From: Prochlorococcus sp. AG-402-K14
GTDB lineage: Bacteria > Cyanobacteriota > Cyanobacteriia > PCC-6307 > Cyanobiaceae
Direction of reading: 5' to 3'
Assembly (NCBI GenBank): GCA_003216815.1
Contig: QCIG01000005.1
Span: 22,737-86,736, forward strand
DNA length: 64,000 nt
The notes beneath the pieces are model-generated. The model was not told where the DNA came from, did no database searches, and saw only the letters and a program-made list of their open reading frames with translations. The translations under genes were made by a program, and so were the position numbers. Shown here piece by piece: positions 10,571 through 20,812 of this stretch (within the stretch, counting starts at the first letter, position 1; each line of letters starts with the position of its first letter).

Positions 10571-11167
10571 ATGAAAAAAAATTTATTAGTGACTACAAAT
10601 AGAAAAAACGAAAATAGCGTTTCAGGTTTTAGCAATGAAACAGTTGATTATCCTTACAATAAATGCGTTGTCGCTAGTGACGCATCCAAAAAACTAGATT
10701 TTTTATTTTTAGTTATTGAAACTCTTCAAATTAATGCCACTGATTCCCTTTTTCTCAACGCAAAAAATATTGGATTATCCAATGATTTTTCTAGTCGTGT
10801 TCAATTCTGGAAAATGAGATGTTCTAACCCTTTAAGGAAATCATATACATTTTCATCTCTATCCTCTGACCAAATTAATTCTCTTGTTGAGCTTATTTCG
10901 TTAATGGCGGAAAAACTATACCCCCTCATTAGACAATTACTTTCATCTAAAGAATCTAAAACACTAAACAACGAACGTTGGTTTTTATTTAGTTCACGTC
11001 TTAAATCACTTATTAGTGAAAGGATGAACATGCAACGAACTTATGTTGCTACATTGTTAAGTCAAGATAATAATGAATTTTTCAGAGAGTTATTAGTTAT
11101 TCTTTCGTTATCATGCGGACCAGGGGGAGCCAATCGTTTAAAAGCTTCTTTGTATCATCAAACTTAA
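10571..11167 (+). CDS. DUF3038 family protein
   Basis: 198 residues matching the cyanobacterial DUF3038 pattern: LDFLFLVIETLQINATDSL, an internal NPLRKSY segment, the ISLMAEKLYPLIRQLLS helix, and a C-terminal RTYVATLLSQDNNEFFRELL followed by LSLSCGPGGANRL. It is mostly helical and appears soluble. It precedes a DUF4335 gene by 10 bases. I recall these two families as neighbours in other cyanobacteria, which suggests a joint but unknown role. Confidence 0.72.
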   Translation: MKKNLLVTTNRKNENSVSGFSNETVDYPYNKCVVASDASKKLDFLFLVIETLQINATDSLFLNAKNIGLSNDFSSRVQFWKMRCSNPLRKSYTFSSLSSDQINSLVELISLMAEKLYPLIRQLLSSKESKTLNNERWFLFSSRLKSLISERMNMQRTYVATLLSQDNNEFFRELLVILSLSCGPGGANRLKASLYHQT

Positions 11168-11177
11168 ATTCATATAA

Positions 11178-11795
11178 ATGATTAATTTATCTTATAGATT
11201 TGATCAGAACTCTACTTCATTGGAACTTGCAGGAATGCCAGATGTTTCAAATTCTGATTCAGAGCAAACTATTGGTATCTTATCTTCATGGTCATTAAAA
11301 ATTATAGGTTTCCCTTTATTAGAGGGAGAAAAAGAACATCTAGATAATTTGATGCATGTTATTCTTCAATATTCACGATCTTATGTTTCTGGTATACGAA
11401 AAACATTTATATCTAATAAAAATATTGTAACAATTTCACCCTTTGGAACTAATCATAAATTGTTACTTAATAGTACAAAAAAGGGCGTTAAGCCTTTAGA
11501 AATTATATTAGATGACTCAGAATTATCTGATATTACACGTTGCTTTGATCTTTTGAGGTTTGACTCTCGATTCAACATTAATTGGAAATTAAGTTTAGAT
11601 AAACCTTATACCAAGAGAGAGATATACAATAATTTGAACAAATCAAAGAGAAATATAAGTTTCTTTTATTCTTTTATTGTATTTATTGCTAGTAGTGTAT
11701 TATTATTTTTGATTCCTATTAATGATAAATACGATATAAGAGATATTGATAGCAATGCTCAAGGACCCTTTGAAGAACTAAAAGATAAATTTTAA
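11178..11795 (+). CDS. DUF4335 family protein, C-terminal membrane anchor
   Basis: 205 residues. The N-terminal part has beta-rich sequence (YRFDQNSTSLELAGMPD, then IGILSSWSLKIIGFPLLEGEKEHL) characteristic of DUF4335. A segment near the end (SFFYSFIVFIASSVLLFLI, about 163-181) is a single predicted membrane helix followed by a short polar tail. It is probably co-transcribed with the DUF3038 gene 10 bases upstream. No function is known to me. About 285 bases of very AT-rich sequence without a gene follow. Confidence 0.72.
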   Translation: MINLSYRFDQNSTSLELAGMPDVSNSDSEQTIGILSSWSLKIIGFPLLEGEKEHLDNLMHVILQYSRSYVSGIRKTFISNKNIVTISPFGTNHKLLLNSTKKGVKPLEIILDDSELSDITRCFDLLRFDSRFNINWKLSLDKPYTKREIYNNLNKSKRNISFFYSFIVFIASSVLLFLIPINDKYDIRDIDSNAQGPFEELKDKF

Positions 11796-12081
11796 TTCTA
11801 TTTTTTGACATTAAGATAAAAATAAAAAATAACTTTATTAACCTTTAAACCAATAATTTTTATTATTTTAAAGAACTAATTTGATTTATTAAAATAATAC
11901 TTTGTTATAATTTATCTATTTTTTAATAGAATTTAGGTGAGCATATAGAAAATTAATTTTAATATATTGTATTTATAGATTTATATAAATAGTTTTAATA
12001 TATTATCGTATTTATTTTTATCTTAAATATTTCACCCACATATATATATAATTATAAAATAGAATAAAGTATTATCTAAAA

Positions 12082-12732
12082 ATGAAACTCTCCAGTTTTG
12101 ATAGAGCAAAAATCGATACTTCTGATGATGGATTATTTTATGAGAAACCAAGATATGTTAATCATCTTAGTACATCATTTAGAAATCGCCTAACAAATCT
12201 ATATTCTGAGTATCTATGCAATCATTATGTAATTCTTGATTTAATGAGTAGTTGGGTAAGTCATCTTCCTACTAATAATAAATATAAAAAAGTTATTGGA
12301 CATGGTATGAATAAATCTGAGTTAAGTGCAAATAACAGGTTGGATACTTTCTGGTTACAAAATTTTAATAAAAATCAAAATATGCCAATCGAAGATTCAT
12401 CTATTGATGCTGGCTTGATCGTTGCTGGATGGCAGTATCTCCAATATCCCGAGAATATTTCTTTAGAGCTTTCAAGAATTATAAAATCAGAATCTTTATT
12501 AATTATTTCATTTACCAATCGCGCGTTCTGGACAAAATCACCGAATATATGGACGAATTCGTCTGAAGGTAAAAGAGTTGAATACGTACAAAGTGTTCTT
12601 TCAGATAATGGATGGAAAGTGGATCAGGTAATTAAAGAAAAAACTTATGATAAAAAGCTTTTTGGTTTATATTCCTCAGAGAGCGATCCCTTCTTTTCCG
12701 TGATTGCCAAAAATAATAAGTCTAATAACTGA
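12082..12732 (+). CDS. SAM-dependent methyltransferase-like protein
   Basis: 216 residues with features of a class I methyltransferase fold. VILDLMSSWVSHLP corresponds to the motif I strand but lacks the usual glycine-rich loop. It is followed by VIGHGMN, an acidic SSIDAGLIVAGWQYLQYPE (motif IV-like) and SLLIISFTNRAFWTKS. I recall similar proteins in cyanobacteria and plants annotated only as methyltransferase superfamily members. The weak glycine loop leaves catalysis unproven. A thioredoxin-like gene follows 44 bases later. Confidence 0.68.
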   Translation: MKLSSFDRAKIDTSDDGLFYEKPRYVNHLSTSFRNRLTNLYSEYLCNHYVILDLMSSWVSHLPTNNKYKKVIGHGMNKSELSANNRLDTFWLQNFNKNQNMPIEDSSIDAGLIVAGWQYLQYPENISLELSRIIKSESLLIISFTNRAFWTKSPNIWTNSSEGKRVEYVQSVLSDNGWKVDQVIKEKTYDKKLFGLYSSESDPFFSVIAKNNKSNN

Positions 12733-12776
12733 TTTAGTTTTTATTTATCTATTAATTTAATATATGAGAATAATTT

Positions 12777-13094
12777 ATGATTTTCATGTCCTGTTCTTTA
12801 ATAAAATTTAGTTCTGAGGATTGTGGTACTTGTCACAGGATGAGCTTCTTTGATTCAAAGGTTGCGAATGAATTAGGTATTGAATTTATTAGTGTAAAAC
12901 TACAGGATACTTTAGTATACAGAAAATATAGACCTATATTGCTTCAACAATATCCGACTAAAGAAGGCATGGGATGGCCTACGTATTTATTAGTAAATCA
13001 CCCTGAAGGTGATTTTGAAATTATTGGAGAATTAAAAGGCGGTATAGCTAAGGGTGATTTTAGAGATAGACTTAAAAAACTTTTGGTCGTTTGA
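12777..13094 (+). CDS. thioredoxin-like protein with CGTC motif
   Basis: 105 residues with a thioredoxin-type redox motif: SSEDCGTCHRMSFFD, giving Cys16 and Cys19. The fold is completed by VKLQDTLVYRK, the GWPTYLLV strand with its cis-proline position, and IIGELKGG. No signal peptide is evident, so a cytosolic thiol/disulfide role is likely. Two in-frame ATGs (12777 and 12786) are possible starts. It ends 8 bases before the convergent small membrane-protein gene. Confidence 0.78.
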   Translation: MIFMSCSLIKFSSEDCGTCHRMSFFDSKVANELGIEFISVKLQDTLVYRKYRPILLQQYPTKEGMGWPTYLLVNHPEGDFEIIGELKGGIAKGDFRDRLKKLLVV

Positions 13095-13102
13095 TCCTCT
13101 AA

Positions 13103-13285
13103 CTAGTTTACTGGTTGCATTAATCCACCACTTCCTGAATCTGAATCGTCATCATCATTTCCTGGGTCTACAGTCAAGAGTGTATATATTCCCAAAGCCA
13201 GTAAGCTAATTAAACCACTAAATAGGCTCAAACCATATTGGTTATTACTGATTTCTATGACTTCACCCAAAGTGAGAATTCTCAA
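13103..13285 (-). CDS. small single-pass membrane protein, acidic tail
   Basis: 60 residues: a short amphipathic N terminus, one hydrophobic segment at about 20-38 (SLFSGLISLLALGIYTLLT) and a very acidic, glycine/serine-rich tail with NDDDDSDSGSGG. I do not recognise the family. The layout resembles the smaller protein at 35458-35598, which also has one membrane helix and ends in NDDDET. It is probably a real gene because it fills the gap between convergent neighbours and has a plausible composition. Confidence 0.6.
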   Translation of the reverse strand: MRILTLGEVIEISNNQYGLSLFSGLISLLALGIYTLLTVDPGNDDDDSDSGSGGLMQPVN

Positions 13286-13375
13286 ATTTTGGAGACTATA
13301 GCAAGTTTTTACTTTTAATTCGTATTAGGCAACCAATTGATAGATTGCCATATTTTGATTAATTAAATAAATGAT

Positions 13376-16300
13376 TTATTTAATATTTATTTCTATATTC
13401 ATTTGATTTAGCCAATCAGTGAGCTGGTCTAGAAGTTTATCGCTGTCTAAAAGGCCGAGGCCTCTAATGATTACGGTTGAATACCTATCACCTTTTTTAT
13501 AGATAAATCTGCCATGAAGATGAGATGCTAAGGCTTTTTTGAGCAACATAAAGGCGGGCTCATCCATTAATGTTTCTAACTCTACATTCGGTTTAGACAA
13601 CTTAATTCTAGAGAAACCACATTTTTTTGCGATTATTTTTAACTTCATCACTTCTATTAAAGATTCTACTGATTTAGGTAGTGCACCATACCTATCAATT
13701 AAGTTGCTAGCAAACTGAACTAAAGCATCATTGTTTTCACATTGAGTAGCTAATCTGTATGCATTTATTTTTTCATCTGGATCTGTTATCCAATCTCCAG
13801 GTATAAACGCAGTAACTGGAAGATCAATTTGTGTATCATCGACAGTTGGTATTTCTTGACCTTGTATTTCAGCGATAGTCTCTTGCAACAGCTCCATATA
13901 CAAATCAAAACCTATTGTTTCCATTTGGCCACTTTGTTCAATACCTAAGATATTTCCCACTCCCCTTATTTCCATATCTCTCATCGCTAATTGATATCCA
14001 CTTCCTAAATCAGTGAATTCCTGAATAGCCTTTAATCGTTGCCTAGAAGCATCATTTAATTTTTCATTATTGGGATAAAATAACCATGCGTGTGCTTGAA
14101 CTCCACTACGGCCTACTCTACCTCTTAATTGATATAGTTGTGATAATCCGAATTTATGGGAATCTTCTATTAAAATAGTATTTACTCTTGGAATATCTAA
14201 ACCACTTTCTACTATTGTTGTACAAAGTAATACGTCTGCATCTCCAGCATTAAAAGCTAACATTGCATTCTCAAGTTCACCTTCCTCCATTTGCCCATGT
14301 GCAATCAATAATTTCACTTTAGGAATCATTATTTGTATCTTTTGTGCTACTTCGTCTATGCCTTTAATTCGAGGAACAATATAGAATATTTGACCACCTC
14401 TATCGATTTCCTGAGAAATTGCGCTTCTTATTGTTTCATTATCGAGTGGAGCTAAATGTGTTTTTATAGGTCTTCGCATAGGAGGAGGTGTAGTTATTAA
14501 ACTCATTTCTCGAACTCCAGAGAGGCTCATATAGAGAGTTCGTGGAATAGGAGTTGCAGATAGGGTTAAAACATCTACACTTTTCTTTAATGCCTTAATT
14601 TTTTCTTTCTGATTTACACCAAATCGTTGTTCTTCATCGATTACTAAAAGACCTAAATTTTTATATGATAACTTTTTATTGAGAAGCTGATGTGTTCCTA
14701 TTACTGCATCAATTAAGCCTTCTTTAAGGCCATTTTCGATAGCCTTTCTTTCACTAATTGTTTTAAATCTATTTAGTAGAGATACTTTAATTGGATATGG
14801 TGCAAAACGATCGGAAATAGTTCTCCAATGTTGTTGAGATAATACCGTTGTTGGAGCTAAAAAAGCAATTTGCTTACCGGAGGTAATTGCTTTGAATATT
14901 GCTCGAATTGCAACCTCAGTCTTTCCAAAACCAACATCCCCACAAACTAATCTATCCATAGGTTTATCACTTTCCATATCGGATTTGACCTGAGATGTCG
15001 CCTTTGATTGATCAGGTGTTAACTCATATGGAAAAGAATCTTCTAACTCACTTTGCCATGGACCATCAACAGGAAATTTATATCCTTTCTCTTTACTTCT
15101 TTCTGCATATAGCTTAATTAGATCTAAAGCAACTTTTTTTACAGATTTCTTTGCTTTTTCCTTTATTTTATTCCAATTTGTACCACCTAATTTATTTATA
15201 GTCGGTGATTTCGAGGTTGAGTTTCTATACCTACCTAAGCTTCCTAATTGATCTGCAGCAACACTTAGTTTTCCATCCATATATTTTATAACTAGGTAAT
15301 CTCTTGATTCTCCATTTATATTTAATTTTTCAATCTTCTTAAATAGACCAATCCCATGATTTCTATGAACGACATAATCACCAGGTTTCATTTTATTAGG
15401 ATCTATTTTTTTGCTAATCGATTGTTTTCTACGTCTTACATAACCCGTCCTAAAAATATTTTGTTGTCCAAAAAATTCTTTATCAGTTATTAACGCAATT
15501 TTCCAGGCAGGAAGTGAAAAACCTTCGATCTCTCCCTCATTATTATTTTTAATTGCAACTGGCAAATTATCATTTAATACTGAGATTATTCCAGAAACAT
15601 CAGTACTATTTGGAATAAACTTAGTAATACACTCATGCTCCTCCAAAAGTGATACAACACGACTTGGTTGCGCTGAAATTACCCAAACAGAATATTGATT
15701 ATTTACATAATCTTTTAATGATGAACTAATCTTTCCGTATTGATTAGGAAGCCATTTATGAAATTTACATGAAATATTAAAAACATTCTCTAATGCAATA
15801 TTATCTTTAAGATCAGATATATCAATGCCTTTATAATGATTTAAATCATAATAAAGTTTATTAATATCTTTATGAAGATTAGAATCAAGATACATTTTAT
15901 TTGAATTATCATCTTTTAACATCGAAATAATGTCGAGATAATTCTCATTAACTATTTTGTACCATGCATTTCCATGACTTATTGCTTGTGACCGCTCATC
16001 AACCACAATAAAAGTATCATTATCAAGATAATCTAATAATGATGAAGGCCTTTCAAAAGCGATACCTAAATATTTCTTTGCTGCAGATAATGATTTTGTA
16101 TTTATTAATTCTGAAAATTCATTATCGCTTAATATATTGCTTAAATCATTACCATTAATTGATAGTAATTTATCAACTATTAATGGATCAAAACCTGTTG
16201 GGGTTATACAAATATTATCAATCTTGTCTAATGATCGCTGAGATATTGGATCAAATTCCTTAATTTTCTCTAATTGATCTCCAAAGAACTCTAATCGAAT

Positions 16301-16882
16301 TGGAAGTTCACTACTAACAGGAAATATATCAAGAATGTCTCCTCGTCTTGTCCAAGTTCCCTCTTGATCAATATTGGAAGTTTTTATATATCCACATTCA
16401 CATAATCTAACAGATAATAAACTTAGGTTTATCTCATCACCTACTTTTAATTTTATACATTTAGATTTTAGAAACTCGATTGGTGGTAAATGTGGTTGTA
16501 ATGACCTCTCTGTTGCAATAATTGCGATATTCTCATCATTATTCAATTCAAATATATCGCTTAGAACTTGTAATTGCCCCCATACAATCTCAGATGTTGG
16601 TTTTATCGAATCATAAGGTGATGCTTCACTCGTAGGATACAAACATGTTTTGTCCCAACCGCAATCTTGAACAAGTGGAAACCACCTATTAGCATCTTCT
16701 AATGTAGGAACAATTACTAGTAGTTTATTGGATACTTTCTTTGCTAAAGATGTTGAAATTAATGCTTTTGCTGTACGAGAAGCTCCAGTTAATACTAATC
16801 TTTCTTTTCTATTTGTTCTTTGAATAAGTTCACTTGATAAAGGATGATCTTCTAATTTCTTTGCAATTGACTCTAGAGACAC
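13376..16882 (-). CDS. mfd: transcription-repair coupling factor
   Basis: SF2 DNA translocase that removes stalled RNA polymerase from lesions and recruits UvrA for nucleotide excision repair. The 1168 residues are full length. The N terminus is a UvrB-like module (TRRGDILDIFP and RLEFFGDQLEKIKEFD). The RNA polymerase-interaction domain follows (GDYVVHRNHGIGLFK). The helicase motor has Walker A GDVGFGKTEVAIRA, the DEEQ box VIDEEQRFGV, LTLSATPIPRTL and the QLRGRVGRS motif. A C-terminal TRCF domain completes it. A 224-residue gene lies 43 bases upstream on the same strand. uvrC is in the same window. Confidence 0.97.
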   Translation of the reverse strand: MSLESIAKKLEDHPLSSELIQRTNRKERLVLTGASRTAKALISTSLAKKVSNKLLVIVPTLEDANRWFPLVQDCGWDKTCLYPTSEASPYDSIKPTSEIVWGQLQVLSDIFELNNDENIAIIATERSLQPHLPPIEFLKSKCIKLKVGDEINLSLLSVRLCECGYIKTSNIDQEGTWTRRGDILDIFPVSSELPIRLEFFGDQLEKIKEFDPISQRSLDKIDNICITPTGFDPLIVDKLLSINGNDLSNILSDNEFSELINTKSLSAAKKYLGIAFERPSSLLDYLDNDTFIVVDERSQAISHGNAWYKIVNENYLDIISMLKDDNSNKMYLDSNLHKDINKLYYDLNHYKGIDISDLKDNIALENVFNISCKFHKWLPNQYGKISSSLKDYVNNQYSVWVISAQPSRVVSLLEEHECITKFIPNSTDVSGIISVLNDNLPVAIKNNNEGEIEGFSLPAWKIALITDKEFFGQQNIFRTGYVRRRKQSISKKIDPNKMKPGDYVVHRNHGIGLFKKIEKLNINGESRDYLVIKYMDGKLSVAADQLGSLGRYRNSTSKSPTINKLGGTNWNKIKEKAKKSVKKVALDLIKLYAERSKEKGYKFPVDGPWQSELEDSFPYELTPDQSKATSQVKSDMESDKPMDRLVCGDVGFGKTEVAIRAIFKAITSGKQIAFLAPTTVLSQQHWRTISDRFAPYPIKVSLLNRFKTISERKAIENGLKEGLIDAVIGTHQLLNKKLSYKNLGLLVIDEEQRFGVNQKEKIKALKKSVDVLTLSATPIPRTLYMSLSGVREMSLITTPPPMRRPIKTHLAPLDNETIRSAISQEIDRGGQIFYIVPRIKGIDEVAQKIQIMIPKVKLLIAHGQMEEGELENAMLAFNAGDADVLLCTTIVESGLDIPRVNTILIEDSHKFGLSQLYQLRGRVGRSGVQAHAWLFYPNNEKLNDASRQRLKAIQEFTDLGSGYQLAMRDMEIRGVGNILGIEQSGQMETIGFDLYMELLQETIAEIQGQEIPTVDDTQIDLPVTAFIPGDWITDPDEKINAYRLATQCENNDALVQFASNLIDRYGALPKSVESLIEVMKLKIIAKKCGFSRIKLSKPNVELETLMDEPAFMLLKKALASHLHGRFIYKKGDRYSTVIIRGLGLLDSDKLLDQLTDWLNQMNIEINIK

Positions 16883-16925
16883 TTATTTTAATAATTTTAA
16901 TTTAATAATTTTAACATCAAATTTG

Positions 16926-17600
16926 TCACTTAGTAAAATTAGACTTAGACATTTGTTTATTTCGTATTGATCTAAGACTTGCAACGAATGAAATTAACTG
17001 TTTTTCATCTAATTCCTTTCTAGTTGATACATTATATTCTTTCTGCAAATACTCTCTTCCTTTCTTGTAATCCCATGATAACTCTTTTAGTATAAGCTCT
17101 GACTCGTTAATTAGATCATTTATATTTGTGCTTATAGCTGATGATATAGTGTTATTTTCTTTCATTTTAAGTATATTCAAATAAGTTAGAAGTTCCTTGT
17201 AATTAGTTATTTTATTTCGATTATTATAACCAAAGGTAATTTCTAGAAATTCATTCTCCTTATCTCTATCCCAATTAAGTCTTTCGATTTCTGAATCTAT
17301 TGCAGTTAGTTCCTGACTCCAATCATTTGGATCATTATCAAACTTCTTATCTTCAATATTGATTGTTTCAACTTTGTTGTTATTGATGTTATTAATGCTT
17401 GTATTTGATTTTGAATTAAAATCTTGATTATTAGATGTATTTAGCCTTTTATTTAATCTAAATATCGCCTTATCTTCAGCTTCTTCAACTGTTTTACCCT
17501 CTGCAAGAGCACTTCCCAAGCTTTTATCATTCTCATAACCATTTACTTGAACAATGACTTTGTTATCGGATATTTCGCAAAGTTTAGATTCAATTCTCAT
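16926..17600 (-). CDS. hypothetical protein with a tandem ~47-residue module
   Basis: 224 residues in three parts. The N terminus (1-53) is a compact alpha/beta-looking segment, KVIVQVNGYENDKSLGSALAEG followed by AEDKAIFRLNKRL, similar to proteins I recall from marine cyanobacteria. A low-complexity Asn/Ser linker spans about 54-92. Two copies of one module follow at about 98-145 and 163-210, aligning as SEIERLNWDRDKENEFLE with SELILKELSWDYKKGREYLQ and then a basic (K/R)-x-x-L-x-x-x-L pattern. The module resembles the L-W-x-x-x-x-G-x-x-Y-L-x-x-x-Y-x-x-x-(T/S)R repeat that I recall from cyanobacterial Rad52-like proteins, an uncertain memory. It lies directly upstream of mfd. Confidence 0.65.
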   Translation of the reverse strand: MRIESKLCEISDNKVIVQVNGYENDKSLGSALAEGKTVEEAEDKAIFRLNKRLNTSNNQDFNSKSNTSINNINNNKVETINIEDKKFDNDPNDWSQELTAIDSEIERLNWDRDKENEFLEITFGYNNRNKITNYKELLTYLNILKMKENNTISSAISTNINDLINESELILKELSWDYKKGREYLQKEYNVSTRKELDEKQLISFVASLRSIRNKQMSKSNFTK

Positions 17601-17685
17601 AATCTGTTTAATTAACTCTTATTTTAATTATTAGAGCTAACATATACCAATAAGCCTGTAAACATAGTACTTTTTTTTATTTTTA

Positions 17686-18408
17686 ATGGATTCAGCATCA
17701 TTAAGATCCTTAACTCCCCTACTTGATGGTATCGACAGGTGGGTTGAACTTGCACCTCTTTTACCAGTGATTGTTTCACTGGAATTAGTATTATCTGCTG
17801 ATAATGCTGTCGCACTCGCCTCCATAACAAAAAATCTAAATAATATCAATTTACAAAAAAAAGCATTAAATATTGGAATATTTATAGCCTTATTGCTTAG
17901 AATACTAGTTATTCTAACGGCACAGTTCTTTTTGAATTTTTGGCCTGTTAAGTTACTTGGTGGATTTTATTTAATTTCATTATCAATTTCAAAACTAATT
18001 TCCCTAAATAATGAAGAGTCAGTTATTAATGATTCAATTAATAAGAATAAAAAAAATATAACTCTTTTGAAAGTCATTCTATTATTAGCAGTCACTGATT
18101 TAGCATTTTCTATTGATAGTATTACTGCAGCAGTTGCTATAAGCGACCAATTTCTTTTAGTAGTTACTGGAGCAATTATTGGAGTAATAGCTTTAAGATT
18201 CACTTCTGGCCTATTTATAAAATGGCTAGAAATATATAATAATTTAGAAAAGGCAGGCTATATTGCAGTTGGATTAATTGGCTTGAAATTAATTATACAG
18301 TTAATTTTTTATAAAATTATCATACCTGAGTATTTATTCTTTTTAATTATGCTGTGTCTTTTTCTTTGGGGGTTTTCAATAAAAGAAAATAACACGAGTT
18401 CTATTTAA
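17686..18408 (+). CDS. TerC-family integral membrane protein
   Basis: 240 residues, about seven membrane helices. Signature sequences are [15 protein letters not shown] and [13 protein letters not shown], which place acidic residues inside helices as in TerC/YkoY/Alx proteins. Relatives include plant thylakoid TerC, needed for thylakoid protein insertion, and bacterial manganese exporters, so either role is conceivable here. The start ATG at 17686 is followed by a short soluble N terminus. The gene is divergent from the tandem-module gene, and its stop overlaps the stop of the convergent fmt gene by 4 bases. Confidence 0.88.
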   Translation: MDSASLRSLTPLLDGIDRWVELAPLLPVIVSLELVLSADNAVALASITKNLNNINLQKKALNIGIFIALLLRILVILTAQFFLNFWPVKLLGGFYLISLSISKLISLNNEESVINDSINKNKKNITLLKVILLLAVTDLAFSIDSITAAVAISDQFLLVVTGAIIGVIALRFTSGLFIKWLEIYNNLEKAGYIAVGLIGLKLIIQLIFYKIIIPEYLFFLIMLCLFLWGFSIKENNTSSI

Positions 18409-19412
18409 TTTCCAAATATATTGTTAATGCTTAGATTAGTTTGTACAGACAATCTATAACCATCCGTTTTGTTTTTACCCTCTAATTGACCATCTTGTAT
18501 TACAACAAATTTGTCTTTGGCCTTTACTATAATTCCAATTTGATTTGTTATCATAACTATTTGACCAGGAGTAATTTGATGTTCTTTGTTTGTTAAATTT
18601 GGGAAATCTATACTTAAGTTATCTTTATTTAATATCGAGACTTTTAAGAGTTTAATTCTTTTACCATTGTAAATTGTATATGCATTGGGGTATAGACCTT
18701 TTATTTTTTTTATTATCTTTATAGCATTTTGTTTCCAGTCAATTAAAAAATCTTCTTTTTTTATTTGTCTAGCATAACTTGGTTTTACCTTAAAATCTAA
18801 TTGATCAATTGCCTTCAACTTATTTAATCTTTCATAATGATTTAAACCTTTTGTCTGTTTTAGTTTTTCTATTGATTTAATTAAAAGTCTAGATGAAATT
18901 TCTGATAATCTGTTAGTAAGAATATCTAGATTATCTGTTTCAAGAATATTTGTAGATTGCATTTCTATAACTGGGCCTGTATCTAACCCTTCTTCCATGG
19001 CCATTATACAAACACCTGTTTTATCATCACCATTAATAAGACTCCATTGTATTGGTGCAGCACCTCTCCAGGCAGGTAGTAATGAAGCATGACTATTCCA
19101 ACAACCTAAACTAGGTTGATTTAATATTTCATTAGGAAGGATTTGACCAAACGCTACAACTATATAAATATCAGCCTTCAAACTATGAAGTAAATTTTTT
19201 GTTTTTAGATCCTTTTTTATTGATTTGGTTGATAAAACCGGTATTCCTAAATCACTTGCCACTTTTTTTACTGGTGAAGGAGAAAGATGTTTTCCTCTTC
19301 CTCGCTTTCTATCAGGTTGGGTAACAACGGAAATAACCTCATATCCCGCATTAACAATACTAATTAAATTATCAGCGGCATATTTTGGAGTTCCCCAAAA
19401 AACAATCTTCAC
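18405..19412 (-). CDS. fmt: methionyl-tRNA formyltransferase
   Basis: Formylates initiator Met-tRNA using 10-formyl-tetrahydrofolate. 335 residues: N-terminal [12 protein letters not shown], catalytic signature [18 protein letters not shown], followed by [21 protein letters not shown], and a C-terminal OB-like domain that binds tRNA. Its ATG overlaps the tldE stop by 4 bases, the pattern expected for translational coupling in a tldD-tldE-fmt operon. Confidence 0.97.
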   Translation of the reverse strand: MKIVFWGTPKYAADNLISIVNAGYEVISVVTQPDRKRGRGKHLSPSPVKKVASDLGIPVLSTKSIKKDLKTKNLLHSLKADIYIVVAFGQILPNEILNQPSLGCWNSHASLLPAWRGAAPIQWSLINGDDKTGVCIMAMEEGLDTGPVIEMQSTNILETDNLDILTNRLSEISSRLLIKSIEKLKQTKGLNHYERLNKLKAIDQLDFKVKPSYARQIKKEDFLIDWKQNAIKIIKKIKGLYPNAYTIYNGKRIKLLKVSILNKDNLSIDFPNLTNKEHQITPGQIVMITNQIGIIVKAKDKFVVIQDGQLEGKNKTDGYRLSVQTNLSINNIFGN

Positions 19413-20812
19413 GCTTCTCCTGTTATGGATATATTCTCGACCCAGACATGTGGACTAATTCCTTGATGAGTAACAATCTGTTGATCTTCGATTTTTACAA
19501 TACTTTTCAGTACCTCTAGTATATCTCCAGCGACAGTTGCGGCTTCTATTGATGTCTTTTTTCCCTCATTAACTATCCACCCGTCGAATGGTAATGAAAA
19601 TGAACCTTGACTTGCTTTAACTCCAGAGTGAATAGCGGATAACTCATCTATTAAAATGTATTCTTTACGCGTAGTTTTTACACTTAAACTTTCATCTCTA
19701 TCCATTTCATCTATACATTTACTTACAACTAAGAAATCCGGAGAGACAGATACTTTGGCTCCTAATCCTGCATGACCTGTTGGTCTAACACCAAACTTTC
19801 GTGCTGTAGCTTCCGAATGAAGTAAATTTGTCAATACTCCTGATTTAATCAAATTAATATTTTGTGTTGGAGTACCTTCTCCATCAAAACTAAAAGCTCC
19901 AATATTTTCTGGATGAAGTCCTTCGTCACTAACATTCAAGTTTTTTACTGCTATCTGGTTACCAATTGACTCTTCATTCATCAAACTAAGTCCATCAATA
20001 ATAGACCTTGCATTAAACATTGAACTAAAAGCTATTACTAATTGCAGAAAAGCATCGGGGGTAAAGCAAATTAAATATTTATTTGTTTCTATAGCTTTAT
20101 AATTTAAATGACTAATAACTTTCTTTGATGTTTCTTTTATACATGAATCAATATCTAGTTCCTCTAAATTAGTATTTATTTTGACCCCTCCAGCACTCCT
20201 TGGCTTTTTATTCTTTTCCTGAGCTTTTGCATATAAATATATTGATGACTGTGAGATTTTCATAAATCTATTTGCCCCATCACTATTTATATATAATCTT
20301 TCCATGTAACTCTCTGTTAATCCATTATATGGCACTGATTCTATTGAGTTATGAGTATCAATCAATTGTTTTTCAGCCTTTTTCAAAATTGTAAGTAATT
20401 CATCAATTCCATGATCATTTGAAAGATTTGAATTTATTTCATTTAAAGGAGACTTAGCTAATTTTGAGAACTCAGGAGTTTCTTTTTCATTACCATAAAC
20501 ACTTGCTTCAATAGCTCCTTTTATTGCTTTTTTAATTCCTTGAATAGTTAAATCAGAAGTGCTTGTAATTCCTACTTTATTTTTATTATTCCATACTCTT
20601 AAGGTCATTGAATTACGTTGAGATCCTTTTAACTGTTTTGCATTTCCATTTTGAACTTGTACAGAGATATCTCTACTAGATGATGCCCCCATATCCCATT
20701 TAGATATATTTAATTTATTGCTGTATTTTTCTAAAATTTCATTATATAAATCAGGATCTAATCCACATTGTTTTTTTTCAATATCTAAGCTATTCATTTT
20801 ATCTACCTCCAA
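19409..20812 (-). CDS. tldE: TldE/PmbA-type metalloprotease subunit
   Basis: 467 residues of the TldD/PmbA family. TldE is the non-metal-binding partner of TldD; the heterodimer is known to trim unfolded peptides and some modified peptides. This protein lacks the HExxxH motif that its neighbour has, and contains the typical [19 protein letters not shown] and [10 protein letters not shown] segments. It overlaps the 3' end of tldD by 14 bases and the fmt start by 4 bases. The start at 20812 gives MEVDKMNS; an internal Met at residue 6 is an alternative. The natural substrate in this organism is not known. Confidence 0.92.
   Translation of the reverse strand: MEVDKMNSLDIEKKQCGLDPDLYNEILEKYSNKLNISKWDMGASSSRDISVQVQNGNAKQLKGSQRNSMTLRVWNNKNKVGITSTSDLTIQGIKKAIKGAIEASVYGNEKETPEFSKLAKSPLNEINSNLSNDHGIDELLTILKKAEKQLIDTHNSIESVPYNGLTESYMERLYINSDGANRFMKISQSSIYLYAKAQEKNKKPRSAGGVKINTNLEELDIDSCIKETSKKVISHLNYKAIETNKYLICFTPDAFLQLVIAFSSMFNARSIIDGLSLMNEESIGNQIAVKNLNVSDEGLHPENIGAFSFDGEGTPTQNINLIKSGVLTNLLHSEATARKFGVRPTGHAGLGAKVSVSPDFLVVSKCIDEMDRDESLSVKTTRKEYILIDELSAIHSGVKASQGSFSLPFDGWIVNEGKKTSIEAATVAGDILEVLKSIVKIEDQQIVTHQGISPHVWVENISITGEA

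Noticed and set aside
17624..17849. Two overlapping minus-strand frames opposite the start of the TerC gene
   Set aside because: They cover the conserved TerC N-terminal coding sequence in antisense, overlap each other in different frames, and look like no protein.
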